From: Jiangella gansuensis DSM 44835
GTDB taxonomy: Bacteria > Actinomycetota > Actinomycetes > Jiangellales > Jiangellaceae
DNA length: 64,000 bases
Reading direction: 5' to 3'
NCBI RefSeq assembly: GCF_000515395.1
Contig: NZ_KI911782.1
Coordinates: 186,001-250,000, forward strand
In this document: positions 24,766-34,019 of the stretch, one piece after another
How the letters are laid out: every line of letters starts with the position of its first letter
Position numbering within the stretch: position 1 is the stretch's first letter
Notes under the pieces: generated by a model
Told to the model about the DNA's origin: nothing
The model's database searches: none
Seen by the model: only the letters and a program-made list of their open reading frames with translations
Made by a program: the position numbers and the translations under genes

Positions 24766-27700
24766 ATGCATGACACTCGAGCGCTCGTCGAGAAGCGCCT
24801 GAAAAGAGTCCTGAACCAGCGCCTGAAGCCGGCCGTCCATCGACCCGTCGCCCCGCTCACGCTGCGGGCGTGGCATGTCGACGGCGGACAGGGCGAGCCG
24901 GTGCCGCCGGCCGAGGCGCTGCCCGGCGGTCCCGCCGTCGCCGAGGGGCGGTACCAGCCGATCGAGGTCGGCGAGCGGTGGGGGCCTCCGTGGGGCACGT
25001 CGTGGTTCCACGTCACCGGTGAGGTGCCGGCCGAGGCCGCCGGCCGCCGGGTCGAGCTGTTCATCGACCTGGGGTGGGAGAACCGGTTCGCCGGCTTCCA
25101 GGCCGAAGGGCTGGCATACCGGCCGGACGGGACGGTGGTCAAGGGCCTCAACCCGCGCAACCTGTGGTTGCCGGTCGCCCACCCGGCCTCCGGTGGCGAG
25201 CGCATCGACCTCTACATCGAGGCTGCGGCGAACCCTCGCCTGGAGGGCGACACCCCCTTCGCCGTCACGCTGCTCGGCGAGAAGCACACCGCCGGCAGCC
25301 AGCCGCTCTACCGGATCAACCGGGCCGACATCAGCATCCTCGAGGTGGATGTCTGGGAGCTGTGGCAGGACCTCGAAGCGGTCGGCGGCCTGATGGCCGA
25401 GCTGCCCGAGGGCGAGCCGCGACGCTGGCAGATCCTGCGCGCCGTCGAGCGGTCCCTCGACGCGCTGGACCTACAGGACCTCGCCGGTTCGGCGGCCGCC
25501 GCCCGGGCCGAACTCACCGGCGTCCTGACCAAACCCGCCAACGCCAGCGCCCACCTGATCTCCGCCGTCGGGCACGCGCACATCGACTCCGCATGGCTGT
25601 GGCCGGTGCGCGAAACCGTCCGCAAGGTGGCGCGGACGACGTCGAACGTGGTGAGCCTGCTCGACGAGTATCCAGACCTCGTCTATGCGATGTCGTCGGC
25701 GCAGCAGTACGCCTGGATCGAGGAGCACCGTCCGGAGGTCTTCGAACGGGTCGCCGATCACGTCAAGGGCGGCCGGTTCATCCCCGTCGGCGGCATGTGG
25801 GTCGAATCCGACACCAACATGCCCGGGTCGGAGGCGATGGCGCGGCAGCTGGTGTACGGCAAGCGGTACTTCCTGGACCGGTTCGGGATCGACACCCAGG
25901 AGGTCTGGCTGCCGGACTCCTTCGGGTACTCGCCGGCGCTGCCGCAGCTGGTGAAGCTGTCCGGCTCGCGCTGGTTCCTCACCCAGAAGATCTCCTGGAA
26001 CAAGCAGAACGTGTTCCCGCACCACTCGTTCTGGTGGGAAGGCCTCGACGGCACCCGTGTGTTCACGCACTTCCCGCCGGTCGACACCTACAACTCCGAC
26101 CTGTCGGCCCGCGACCTGGCGCACGCGGTGCGCAACTTCCGCGACAAGGCCGACGCCACCCGTTCGATGGTGCCGTTCGGCTGGGGCGACGGTGGCGGAG
26201 GTCCGACCCGCGAGATGATCGCCCAGGCGCGGCGGACGGCGGACCTCGAGGGTTCGCCGCGGGTCACCATCGAGAGCCCGGCGGCCTTCTTCGCCGCCGC
26301 CGAGGCCGAGTACGCCAACGCACCGGTGTGGTCCGGTGAGCTCTACCTGGAGATCCACCGCGCCACGTACACGTCGCAGGCGAAGACCAAGCAGGGCAAC
26401 CGGCGCAGCGAGCACCTGTTGCACGAGGCCGAGCTGTGGTCGGCGGCCGCGGCGGTGGCCGGCCTGGCCGAGTACCCGTACGACGAGCTGGACCGTATCT
26501 GGAAGCAGGTACTGCTCAACCAGTTCCACGACATCCTGCCCGGCTCGTCCATCGCCTGGGTGCACCGCGAGGCGCGCGAGCAGTACCAGCGCATCGAGGC
26601 CGAGCTGTCGGCGATCATCGAGCGTGCGCAGCGCGTGCTCGCCGGCGACGGCGAGGCGCCCGTCGTGTTCAACGCCGCCCCGCACGCGCGTCGCGACATA
26701 CCGGCGTTCGGCGCCGCCCCAACGCGGGTGGACGCCGACGCGGCACCGGTCGAGGCCATCGCGCAGGACGGCGGCTACGTGCTGGACAACGGCGTCCTAC
26801 GGGTGGTGGTCGACGGACGCGGCCTGATCACGTCGGTGCTCGACCAGGTGGCCGGCCGCGAGGTACTGTCCGGGCCCGGCAACCTGCTGCAGCTGCATCC
26901 CGATCTCCCGAACGAGTGGGATGCCTGGGACGTCGACCAGTTCTACCGCAACACCGTCGTCGATCTGGTGTCCGTGGACGAGCTCAGCGCCGACGGCGGC
27001 ACCGTCCGGGTCGCGCGCACGTTCGGCGACTCGCACGTCGTCCAGACCATCACGCTCGAACCGGGCGCCCGCCGCGTCGACATCACCACCGAGGTCGACT
27101 GGCACGAGACGGAGAAGTTCCTCAAGGCCGCCTTCGGGCTCGATGTGCAGACCCAACGGGCCGCGTACGAGACGCAGTTCGGGCACCACTATCGCGCCAC
27201 CCACGAGAACACCTCGTGGGACGCGGCCAAGTTCGAGGTCTGCGCGCACCGGTTCGTGCACCTGGAGGAGCCCGGCTACGGCGTCGCCCTGGTCAACGAC
27301 TCCACTTACGGCCACGACGTGCGGCGCGCGGCCGCCGATGACGGGGGCACGACGACGACGGTGCGGCTCTCGCTGCTGCGGGCCCCGCGCTACCCGGACC
27401 CGGAGACCGACCAGGGCATACACACGCTGCGCTACGCGTTGGTGCCGGGCGCGTCGATCGGCGACGCGGTGCGCGAGGGGTATGCGATCAACCTGCCGGC
27501 GCGGACGGTGCCGGGTGCCGGCAGCGCGGTCGAGCCGTTGGTGCGGGTGGACGGCGACGGGGTCGTCGTGTCGGCGGTGAAGCTGGCGGACGACCGCTCC
27601 GGCGACGTCGTCGTGCGGCTCTACGAGGCGCGCGGCGGGCGGGCGACGGCGACGCTGACCGCCGGGTTCGCGGTGGAGTCGGCCGACGAGACCGACCTGC

Positions 27701-27816
27701 TGGAGCGCCCGGTCGAGCCGGACGCCGTCGTCGGCACGGAAGGCGGTGCGGTGTCGCTGCGGATGCGCCCGTTCCAGATCGTGACGGTGCGCCTGCGCCG
27801 GGCCGCCCCTGAATGA
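24766..27816 (+). CDS. GH38 family alpha-mannosidase
   Basis: The protein has 1016 residues, normal for bacterial GH38. The catalytic domain has the zinc ligands H272 and D274 (HIDSAWLWP), the nucleophile D384 (WLPDSFGY) and the C-terminal conserved LLNQFHDILPGSS. An Ig-like N-terminal domain (about 1-250), a helical mid domain and beta-sandwich C-terminal domains complete the family architecture. No signal peptide is present, so it is cytoplasmic and probably acts on imported mannosides. ATG 24766 is preferred to the earlier in-frame codon. Control with the divergent PhyH gene is possible. Confidence 0.92.
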   Translation: MHDTRALVEKRLKRVLNQRLKPAVHRPVAPLTLRAWHVDGGQGEPVPPAEALPGGPAVAEGRYQPIEVGERWGPPWGTSWFHVTGEVPAEAAGRRVELFIDLGWENRFAGFQAEGLAYRPDGTVVKGLNPRNLWLPVAHPASGGERIDLYIEAAANPRLEGDTPFAVTLLGEKHTAGSQPLYRINRADISILEVDVWELWQDLEAVGGLMAELPEGEPRRWQILRAVERSLDALDLQDLAGSAAAARAELTGVLTKPANASAHLISAVGHAHIDSAWLWPVRETVRKVARTTSNVVSLLDEYPDLVYAMSSAQQYAWIEEHRPEVFERVADHVKGGRFIPVGGMWVESDTNMPGSEAMARQLVYGKRYFLDRFGIDTQEVWLPDSFGYSPALPQLVKLSGSRWFLTQKISWNKQNVFPHHSFWWEGLDGTRVFTHFPPVDTYNSDLSARDLAHAVRNFRDKADATRSMVPFGWGDGGGGPTREMIAQARRTADLEGSPRVTIESPAAFFAAAEAEYANAPVWSGELYLEIHRATYTSQAKTKQGNRRSEHLLHEAELWSAAAAVAGLAEYPYDELDRIWKQVLLNQFHDILPGSSIAWVHREAREQYQRIEAELSAIIERAQRVLAGDGEAPVVFNAAPHARRDIPAFGAAPTRVDADAAPVEAIAQDGGYVLDNGVLRVVVDGRGLITSVLDQVAGREVLSGPGNLLQLHPDLPNEWDAWDVDQFYRNTVVDLVSVDELSADGGTVRVARTFGDSHVVQTITLEPGARRVDITTEVDWHETEKFLKAAFGLDVQTQRAAYETQFGHHYRATHENTSWDAAKFEVCAHRFVHLEEPGYGVALVNDSTYGHDVRRAAADDGGTTTTVRLSLLRAPRYPDPETDQGIHTLRYALVPGASIGDAVREGYAINLPARTVPGAGSAVEPLVRVDGDGVVVSAVKLADDRSGDVVVRLYEARGGRATATLTAGFAVESADETDLLERPVEPDAVVGTEGGAVSLRMRPFQIVTVRLRRAAPE

Positions 27817-27934
27817 TCACGTCGGGTCGGCCGAGTCACGCTGCGCGGCCGAGGACGCAGGTGACTGCGTACTCCCGCTTCACCAGGCAAGCATTCCTGG
27901 TGAAGCGGGAGCACCCCAACGCCACGTGATCATT
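27812..27934. repeat. Nested inverted repeats at a convergent junction (TGATCA type)
   Basis: An outer 11-bp repeat AATGATCACGT (27812-27822 and 27924-27934) encloses an inner perfect 16-bp hairpin (27872-27887 with 27896-27911) with an 8-nt loop. It fills the gap between the GH38 gene and the convergent small membrane protein gene. It may serve as a bidirectional terminator or be a REP-like element. Confidence 0.7.
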
Positions 27935-27944
27935 TCCCGGGGTG

Positions 27945-28127
27945 TCAGGGGCCGATCTGGCGGTTACGGCGGTTGCGCAGCTTGCGGCGCTGCGACGGGT
28001 CGAGCATCAGGTAGCCGGCGACCGGAATGCCGATCAACAGCACCACGAACAGCCAGAAGGGCAGCAGCCAGAGCGCGAGGATCACCGCCGCCGCTCCTCC
28101 GAGGATCACTCCGGTGTTCTTGCCCAT
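27945..28127 (-). CDS. Small two-helix membrane protein
   Basis: The protein has 60 residues. Two hydrophobic stretches (about residues 6-22 and 24-41) are followed by a basic tail, RRKLRNRRNRQ. ATG 28127 follows GAGAAAGGACCGACC, a good ribosome-binding site. I do not recognise a family. It diverges from pntAA; conserved small membrane proteins of this kind are common in actinobacteria. Confidence 0.6.
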   Translation of the reverse strand: MGKNTGVILGGAAAVILALWLLPFWLFVVLLIGIPVAGYLMLDPSQRRKLRNRRNRQIGP

Positions 28128-28285
28128 GGTCGGTCCTTTCTCGAAGCCTCTACTCCATTGTCCCCCTCTCAGGCCGAATCCGGTCCTCCGAGTGGAGGGA
28201 TCCACCCCTACGGGACGATCCGCTGTCCGGTGGGGGCGGCAAACCCTGTTGATCCGCGGGTCCGGCGGGGTAACGTCTGCGGTCA

Positions 28286-29416
28286 ATGAAGGTCGTCGTC
28301 GCAGCCGAGGTCCGGGAACACGAGCGCCGGGTGGCGCTGGTCCCTGAGCTGGTGGGCCGGCTGACCACCGCGGGCCTCGACGTCGTGGTCGAATCCGGGG
28401 CCGGTATCGGCTCGTTGCACCCCGACTCCGCGTACGAAGCTGCGGGCGCCGCCGTCGTCAGTGGCGACGCGGCCCTTGCCGGTGCGGACGTCGTGGTCTC
28501 CGTTCAGCCGCTCGCCCCGGCCCGCATCGCGGCCCTGCGCACCGGCGCCATCACGGTGTCGTTCCTGCCGGTCACCCAGGAGCTGGACGTCGTGCGGGCC
28601 GCCCGCGACGCCGGTGTGACGGCGTTGTCGCTGGAGCTGGTGCCGCGCATCTCCCGAGCGCAGTCGATGGACGCGCTCACCTCGCAGGCACTGGTCGCCG
28701 GGTACCGGGCCGTGCTGGTGGCGGCGGAGAAACTGCCGCGGTTCTTCCCGCTGTCCATGACCGCCGCGGGCACCGTCCCGCCGGCCGAGGTGCTGGTGCT
28801 CGGCGCCGGTGTGGCCGGCCTGCAGGCCATCGCCACCGCGCGCCGGTTGGGTGCCCGGGTGCAGGCCTACGACGTCCGCGCCGCCTCCGCCGACGAGATC
28901 CGCAGCCTCGGCGCCAAGTTCGTCGAGCTCGACCTGCCGAGCCTGGAGGGCGCCGGCGGGTACGCGCGCGAAATGACCGAGGAGCGCGCGCAGCTGCAGC
29001 GCGACCTGCTGGCGCCGCACGTCTCGGCGTCCGACGTCGTCATCACCACGGCCGCGGTGCCGGGCCGGACCGCGCCCCTGCTGGTGCAACGGCCCGCGGT
29101 CGAGGCGATGAAGCCCGGCAGTGTCGTCGTCGACCTCGCGGCCGAATCCGGCGGCAACGTCGAAGGCAGCGTCGCGGGCTCGGAGCTCACCGTCGGCGGC
29201 GCGCTGCTGTGGGGCGGGCGCAACGTACCCAGCCAGCTGCCGGTGCACGCCAGCCGGTTGTACGCAGCGAATGTGGTGAACGTGGTCCTGCTCATGACGG
29301 CCGACGGCAAGGTCACCCCCGACTTCGACGACGAGATCGTCGACGGCGCCTGCGTCACCCACGACGGGGCCGTCAGGCTCGCCAACGTCAGGGACGCGCT
29401 GGGAGAGGGGAGCTGA
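28286..29416 (+). CDS. pntAA: NAD(P) transhydrogenase subunit alpha, part 1
   Basis: The protein has 376 residues and resembles alanine dehydrogenase/PNT domain I. Motifs are EHERRVALVPE near the N-terminus and the Rossmann VLVLGAGVAGLQAI (about residues 170-185), with R-A-S-A-D-E near the RQD-loop-like region. It binds NAD(H) outside the membrane in the cytoplasm. With PntAB and PntB it couples proton flow to hydride transfer from NADH to NADP+. The stop overlaps the pntAB start. Confidence 0.92.
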   Translation: MKVVVAAEVREHERRVALVPELVGRLTTAGLDVVVESGAGIGSLHPDSAYEAAGAAVVSGDAALAGADVVVSVQPLAPARIAALRTGAITVSFLPVTQELDVVRAARDAGVTALSLELVPRISRAQSMDALTSQALVAGYRAVLVAAEKLPRFFPLSMTAAGTVPPAEVLVLGAGVAGLQAIATARRLGARVQAYDVRAASADEIRSLGAKFVELDLPSLEGAGGYAREMTEERAQLQRDLLAPHVSASDVVITTAAVPGRTAPLLVQRPAVEAMKPGSVVVDLAAESGGNVEGSVAGSELTVGGALLWGGRNVPSQLPVHASRLYAANVVNVVLLMTADGKVTPDFDDEIVDGACVTHDGAVRLANVRDALGEGS

Positions 29417-29736
29417 TGGATCCGTCGATCGCGCTGTTGACGATCTTCGTGCTGGCTGCGTTCACCGGCTACGAGGTGGTGTCGAAGGTCTCGTCGACGC
29501 TGCACACGCCCCTGATGTCCGGGGCGAACGCGATCCACGGGATCATCCTGGTGGGCGGGATCATCGTCGCCGGGCAGGCCGATGGGAACGCCGAGCTGGC
29601 GATCGGCCTGATCGCCGTGCTCCTCGCCACCCTGAACCTGGTCGGCGGCTTCGTCGTGACCGACCGGATGCTCGAGATGTTCAGGGTGAAGAAGGCGCCG
29701 GCTGCCGACAGCGTCGGCGCGGGAGGCGGCGAGTGA
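29416..29736 (+). CDS. pntAB: NAD(P) transhydrogenase subunit alpha, part 2 (membrane)
   Basis: The protein has 106 residues and three membrane helices. PLMSGANAIHGIILVGG is the characteristic transmembrane motif of the split alpha subunit (domain II). ATG 29416 overlaps the pntAA stop by 1 bp and the pntB start lies inside its last codons. Splitting of PntA into two proteins is normal in many actinobacteria. Confidence 0.92.
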   Translation: MDPSIALLTIFVLAAFTGYEVVSKVSSTLHTPLMSGANAIHGIILVGGIIVAGQADGNAELAIGLIAVLLATLNLVGGFVVTDRMLEMFRVKKAPAADSVGAGGGE

Positions 29737-31103
29737 TACCCGTCTGGGCTCAGGTCGTCTACCTGGGGGCGGCAGCGTGCTTCGTGCTCGCGCTCAAGGG
29801 CCTGTCCTCGCCCAAGTCCGCCCGCGCCGGCAATCTCGTGGGTGCTGGTGCCGCGCTGGTCGCGGTCGTCGTGACGTTCATCGTCTACGACCTCGACAAC
29901 CTGGCGTTGATCCTGGGCGCGATCGCGCTCGGTTGCGTCGTCGCGGTGCCCATGTCGCGCCGTGTGGCCATGACGGCCATTCCCCAGCTGGTGGCCCTGT
30001 TCAATGGCGTCGGAGGCGGCGCCGCGGGACTGGTGGCGTACCTCGAGCTCGCCAGCGCCCCTACGGTCTTCCCGTTGGCCGCGTCCGTGGCCACGGTGGC
30101 GGTGGGTGGCGTGGCGTTCAGCGGCTCGGTGGTGACGTTCCTCAAACTGCAGGAGCTCATCACGACCCGCCCCGTGACGCCACCGGCCGGCCCGGCGCTG
30201 TTCGCCGTCTCGCTCGCGGTCACGCTCGTCCTGGGGATCCTGCTGTATGCCGACGGCGGCGACGGAGTGTGGCTGGGCGCGCTGCTGGGCGCCGTCGCCC
30301 TCGTCGTGGGTGTCCTGCTGGTGCTTCCCGTGGGCGGCGCCGACGTCCCGATCGTGATCTCGCTCCTCAACGCGTTCACCGGCATGGCCGTCGCAGCCGG
30401 CGGCTATGTCCTGGGCAACGCGCTGCTGCTGGTCGGCGGCACCCTCGTCGGGGCCAGCGGGTCGATCCTGACGCGGCTCATGGCCCAGGCCATGGGCCGG
30501 TCGGTGTCGTCCATTCTGTTCGGGGCGTTCAAGGGCGGCTCGACCGCCGGCGGTGGCGAAGCGTCGGACCGTCCGGTCCGCTCGGCCGGCCCCGACGACG
30601 TCGCCATCATGCTCGCCTACGCCCGCAGGGTCATCGTCGTGCCCGGATACGGGCTGGCCGTCGCGCAGGCACAGCACACCATCCGCGAACTGGTCGACCT
30701 GCTCGAGAAGCGCGGCGTCGAGGTCGGCTACGCCATCCACCCGGTGGCCGGCCGCATGCCGGGTCACATGAACGTCCTCCTCGCCGAGGCCAACGTCCCC
30801 TACGAGCAACTGCTCGAGATGGACACCGCCAACGGCCAGCTGCGCACCGCCGACGTCGCGCTCGTCGTCGGTGCCAACGACGTCGTCAACCCGGCGGCCC
30901 GCTCGTCGCCGGGGTCACCCATCTACGGCATGCCCATCCTCGACGCCGACCACGCGGGCGCCGTCGTCTTCCTCAAACGGTCCATGCGGCCCGGGTTCGC
31001 CGGCATCGAGAACGAGCTGCTGTTCGACCAGAAGACGACGCTGCTGTTCGGCGACGCCAAGGCATCCTTGACGGCCCTCGTCGGCGCCCTGAAGTCGCTC
31101 TGA
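29733..31103 (+). CDS. pntB: NAD(P) transhydrogenase subunit beta
   Basis: The protein has 456 residues. An N-terminal part of about eight or nine membrane helices (residues 1-265) is followed by the NADP(H)-binding domain III, with VIVVPGYGLAVAQAQH and HPVAGRMPGHMNVLLAEA, then VVGANDVVNPAA. It completes the pntAA-pntAB-pntB operon, overlapping pntAB by 4 bp. It is a cytoplasmic-membrane, proton-translocating source of NADPH. Confidence 0.93.
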   Translation: MIPVWAQVVYLGAAACFVLALKGLSSPKSARAGNLVGAGAALVAVVVTFIVYDLDNLALILGAIALGCVVAVPMSRRVAMTAIPQLVALFNGVGGGAAGLVAYLELASAPTVFPLAASVATVAVGGVAFSGSVVTFLKLQELITTRPVTPPAGPALFAVSLAVTLVLGILLYADGGDGVWLGALLGAVALVVGVLLVLPVGGADVPIVISLLNAFTGMAVAAGGYVLGNALLLVGGTLVGASGSILTRLMAQAMGRSVSSILFGAFKGGSTAGGGEASDRPVRSAGPDDVAIMLAYARRVIVVPGYGLAVAQAQHTIRELVDLLEKRGVEVGYAIHPVAGRMPGHMNVLLAEANVPYEQLLEMDTANGQLRTADVALVVGANDVVNPAARSSPGSPIYGMPILDADHAGAVVFLKRSMRPGFAGIENELLFDQKTTLLFGDAKASLTALVGALKSL

Positions 31104-31115
31104 CGCCGTCCCCGC

Positions 31116-31757
31116 TCAGTCCACCACGCCGTACAGGCGGTCGCCGGCGTCGCCGAGGCCGGGCACGATGTAGCCCTTCTCGTTCAGCCGTTCGTCCACC
31201 GCCGCCGTCACGACCGTCACCGGGACACCGAGCTGGCTGGTCTCGCGTTCCAGGTACTCCACGCCCTCCGGGGCTGCCAGCAGGCAGACCGCGGTGATGT
31301 CGTCGGCGCCCCGCTCCACCAGGAAGCGCACCGCGGCCGCCAGTGTGCCGCCCGTCGCGAGCATCGGGTCGAGGACGTAACACTGCCGCCCGGTGAGGTC
31401 GTCGGGCAGGCGCGTCGCATACGTGGTGGCCTGCAGGGTGTCCTCGTCGCGGATCATGCCGAGGAAGCCGACCTCCGCGGTGGGCAGCAGCCGGGCCATG
31501 CCGTCGAGCATGCCGAGACCGGCGCGCAGGATCGGCACGATCAGCGGCTTGGGTGAGCTGAGCTTGACGCCGACGGTCGCGGTGACCGGGGTCTCGATGT
31601 GCACCTCTGCCACGCGGGCGTCCCGGGTCGCCTCGTACGCGAGCAGGGTGACCAGTTCGTCCGCCAGCCGGCGGAAGGTCGGGGAGTCGGTGCGAGCATT
31701 GCGCAGCACGGTGAGCTTGTGCGCGACGAGTGGGTGGTCGACCGCCAGCAGACGCAT
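31116..31757 (-). CDS. upp: Uracil phosphoribosyltransferase
   Basis: The protein has 213 residues, the usual size. The PRPP loop region reads [18 protein letters not shown], and the uracil-binding C-terminal motif is [18 protein letters not shown]. It converts uracil and PRPP to UMP in pyrimidine salvage. Motifs and length are complete. It converges with pntB at a 12-bp gap. Confidence 0.95.
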   Translation of the reverse strand: MRLLAVDHPLVAHKLTVLRNARTDSPTFRRLADELVTLLAYEATRDARVAEVHIETPVTATVGVKLSSPKPLIVPILRAGLGMLDGMARLLPTAEVGFLGMIRDEDTLQATTYATRLPDDLTGRQCYVLDPMLATGGTLAAAVRFLVERGADDITAVCLLAAPEGVEYLERETSQLGVPVTVVTAAVDERLNEKGYIVPGLGDAGDRLYGVVD

Positions 31758-31861
31758 GCCAGGAACTTATATGAATACGGTCATGCTCTCGACCTGCCGC
31801 CCTTGCTGATGCTAGCGTCCGCTGAGTGTGCAGGGATCGCTCCATGCGAAACGGAGGCCAG

Positions 31862-32071
31862 ATGCCCGAGGGCGCCTTTGCCGAGCCGGCCGGCTCGGGT
31901 GTAGACGATCCTGCCTGTCATGACGCCGAGCTCGTCACCGACGTCGCCCGGCTGCGGCAGCGGGCTGTGTTCCTCCGCGAGCTCGCCGAGGCCCGAGCCC
32001 TCCTCGCCCGGTCCACCGTGTGGCGCAGCCCGTCCGTCGCCGGTCGTCAGCGCTTGAGGCAGAGCATCTAA
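31862..32071 (+). CDS. Small hypothetical protein
   Basis: The frame encodes 69 residues. ATG 31862 has an excellent site, ACGGAGG at 31851-31857 with 5-nt spacing. The C-terminal half, VARLRQRAVFLRELAEARAL then LARSTVWRSP, looks like an amphipathic or coiled helix. The stop codon is part of a hairpin (32069-32095). It lies just upstream of the tRNA-adenosine-deaminase-associated gene. I do not recognise a family. Confidence 0.5.
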   Translation: MPEGAFAEPAGSGVDDPACHDAELVTDVARLRQRAVFLRELAEARALLARSTVWRSPSVAGRQRLRQSI

Positions 32072-32095
32072 GGGGTGTCGTGGACACGCCCCTTA
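32069..32095 (+). terminator. Hairpin after the small gene
   Basis: TAAGGGG (32069-32075) pairs with CCCCTTA (32089-32095), with further TGTC/GACA pairing inside. It includes the stop codon of the preceding small gene. Confidence 0.5.
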
Positions 32096-32118
32096 GCCGG
32101 CCGCTGTGAGGGATGGCC

Positions 32119-32592
32119 ATGTCCGACGCTGAGGGCGTCGTCGACTTCGTGGTCATTGCGTACCGCGAGGAAGGGCTGTGGCAGGTCGAGTCCGCACCTC
32201 GACAGCTCGGCCACGACCTGAACAAGATCATCGAATTGTTGCGGCAGCGTCCAGGGGAATCCGGCGCGCTGGCCTTCGTCTCCGTCGACGAGGACTTCTT
32301 TTACGCCGTGCGACTGATCGGCCCCGACGTCAGGCTGCTGCTCTCCGACGTCACCGCGGCCACCGACTGGCCGATGGCGCGCGAGGTGGTCGAGCGGCTC
32401 GGCCTGCCGCGGCCGGACGACGACGACCGTGTCCAGCCCGCCGGCGACCTCACCATCTTCGCCGACCTCGGCGTGGACCCGATGTCATTGGCGGCCATCT
32501 GCGACGACCTCGACTTCTACCCGGACGAGATGCTCATGCAGATCGCCGCCCGGGCCGGATTCGGCCCGCAGTTCGACGACGTCCTGCCGTGA
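32119..32592 (+). CDS. tRNA adenosine deaminase-associated protein
   Basis: The protein has 157 residues. The pattern VDFVVIAYREEGLWQVE, FVSVDEDFFYAVRL and SLAAICDDLDFYPDEML matches the conserved actinobacterial protein encoded near the tRNA deaminase gene. Its biochemical role is not known. ATG 32119 is favoured over ATG 32113 because GAGGG at 32108-32112 is spaced correctly only for it. The deaminase itself is at 34020, with a convergent dehydrogenase between. Confidence 0.82.
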   Translation: MSDAEGVVDFVVIAYREEGLWQVESAPRQLGHDLNKIIELLRQRPGESGALAFVSVDEDFFYAVRLIGPDVRLLLSDVTAATDWPMAREVVERLGLPRPDDDDRVQPAGDLTIFADLGVDPMSLAAICDDLDFYPDEMLMQIAARAGFGPQFDDVLP

Positions 32593-32599
32593 GCGGGCC

Positions 32600-33874
32600 C
32601 TATATCCGGCCGCGCAGCCGCAACGCGTCGACCACCCGCTCGACGGCGATGGCGTACGCCGCCTGGCGGTAGCTGCACCCGTGCTGTTCGCTGAACTCGG
32701 CGACGTCGACGAACGCACGTTCCAGCCGGCCCCGCAGTTCGGCGGCGAAGCGCTGCTCGTCCCAGGGGAAGCGGTGCAGGTTCTGCGCCCACTCGACGTA
32801 GGAGCCGACGAGACCACCGCCGCCCGCGACGAGGTCCGGCACCACCCGGATGCCGCGGTCGGCGAGGATGCGGTCGGCGTGCGGTGTGACCGGGTGGGTG
32901 GCGCCCTCGACGACGACGCTGGCACGTACCTGGTCGGCGTTGAAGACGGTGAGAGCCTCGGTGGTCGCGGCCGGCACGAGGATGTCGCAGTCGAGGGTCA
33001 GCAACTCCGCCGGGGCGATGCGTTCGTACGTCACCCCGGCATCGGCCACCGAGTACCCGGCAGCGGTGGCCCGCGCCAAGGCGGGCACGGCCAGGCCACG
33101 CTCGTTGAGCACCGCGCCGCCGGCGTCGCTGGCGGCGATCACCCGCGCCCCACGGGCGTCGAGCTCCCGCGCGACCCACGAGCCGACGTCGCCGAAGCCC
33201 TGGATCGCCACCCGCTGTGAGGACAGGTCGAGGCCCCAGCGGCGAGCCGCGGCATCGAGCACCTGGACGAGGCCACGGCCGGTGGCGGCATCGCGGCCGG
33301 GGATGCCTCCGAGCCCCACCGGTTTGCCGGTGACGGCAGCCGGTGCGTAGCCGTGCCGGGTGCTGTAGGCGTCGAGGAACCAGGCCATGATCCGTGCGTC
33401 GGTGTTGAGGTCGGGCGCCGGGATGTCGTGGTCGGGTCCGATCACGTGACTGACGGCGAGCGCGAACTGACGGGTGAGTGCCTCGACCTCGGCGGTGGAG
33501 AAATCCGACGGGTCGATCTGCAGTCCACCGTGAGCGCCGCCGAACGGCAGGTCCAGCAGGGCGGCCTTCCAGGTCATGATGGAGGCGAACGCGCGGGACT
33601 GGTGGAGGTCGGTCTTCGGGTGGTAGCGCAGCCCACCCTTGAACGGGCCGCGGACGCCCTGGTGCTGGACCCGGTAGCCCTGGACGACGGTGAGACTCCC
33701 GTCGTCGCGGCGAAGCGGCAGCTGTACGCCGATCTCGCGCTCGTTGAGCTTGAGGATCTCACTGACGCCCGGCCGGAGTTCGAGCAGCTCGGCTGCTTGG
33801 TCGACATAGCCGGCCACCGCGACGTCCGCGGTCAGGCCGTGATCGATCATGGCGAGAGACGACATCACCGTCAT
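32600..33874 (-). CDS. Glu/Leu/Phe/Val dehydrogenase-family protein with altered catalytic lysine
   Basis: The protein has 424 residues with both GDH domains: the N-terminal substrate domain and a Rossmann domain with IQGFGDVGSWVARELD. K79 (GPFKGGLRYH) and K103 (MTWK) are conserved. The position of the catalytic lysine in PFGGAKGG is His115 here (PFGGAHGG, codon CAC). An active enzyme would deaminate glutamate or a branched amino acid with NAD(P)+; the substitution makes that doubtful. ATG 33874 has GGGAG upstream. A 12-bp palindrome GAACGCTCGTTC (33892-33903) lies just upstream. Confidence 0.85.
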   Translation of the reverse strand: MTVMSSLAMIDHGLTADVAVAGYVDQAAELLELRPGVSEILKLNEREIGVQLPLRRDDGSLTVVQGYRVQHQGVRGPFKGGLRYHPKTDLHQSRAFASIMTWKAALLDLPFGGAHGGLQIDPSDFSTAEVEALTRQFALAVSHVIGPDHDIPAPDLNTDARIMAWFLDAYSTRHGYAPAAVTGKPVGLGGIPGRDAATGRGLVQVLDAAARRWGLDLSSQRVAIQGFGDVGSWVARELDARGARVIAASDAGGAVLNERGLAVPALARATAAGYSVADAGVTYERIAPAELLTLDCDILVPAATTEALTVFNADQVRASVVVEGATHPVTPHADRILADRGIRVVPDLVAGGGGLVGSYVEWAQNLHRFPWDEQRFAAELRGRLERAFVDVAEFSEQHGCSYRQAAYAIAVERVVDALRLRGRI

Positions 33875-34019
33875 GGGGACTCCCGTAAAGCGAACGCTCG
33901 TTCTTCTTAGTCTGGCATGGGTGGACGTTCTGGTCAAAGCATCGCCGGTGGTTCCTGTGGGGGCGCTGAGAACGGTCCGTCCGCGCCGGAACCCGGCCCC
34001 GGATCGCTAGGGTCGACGC

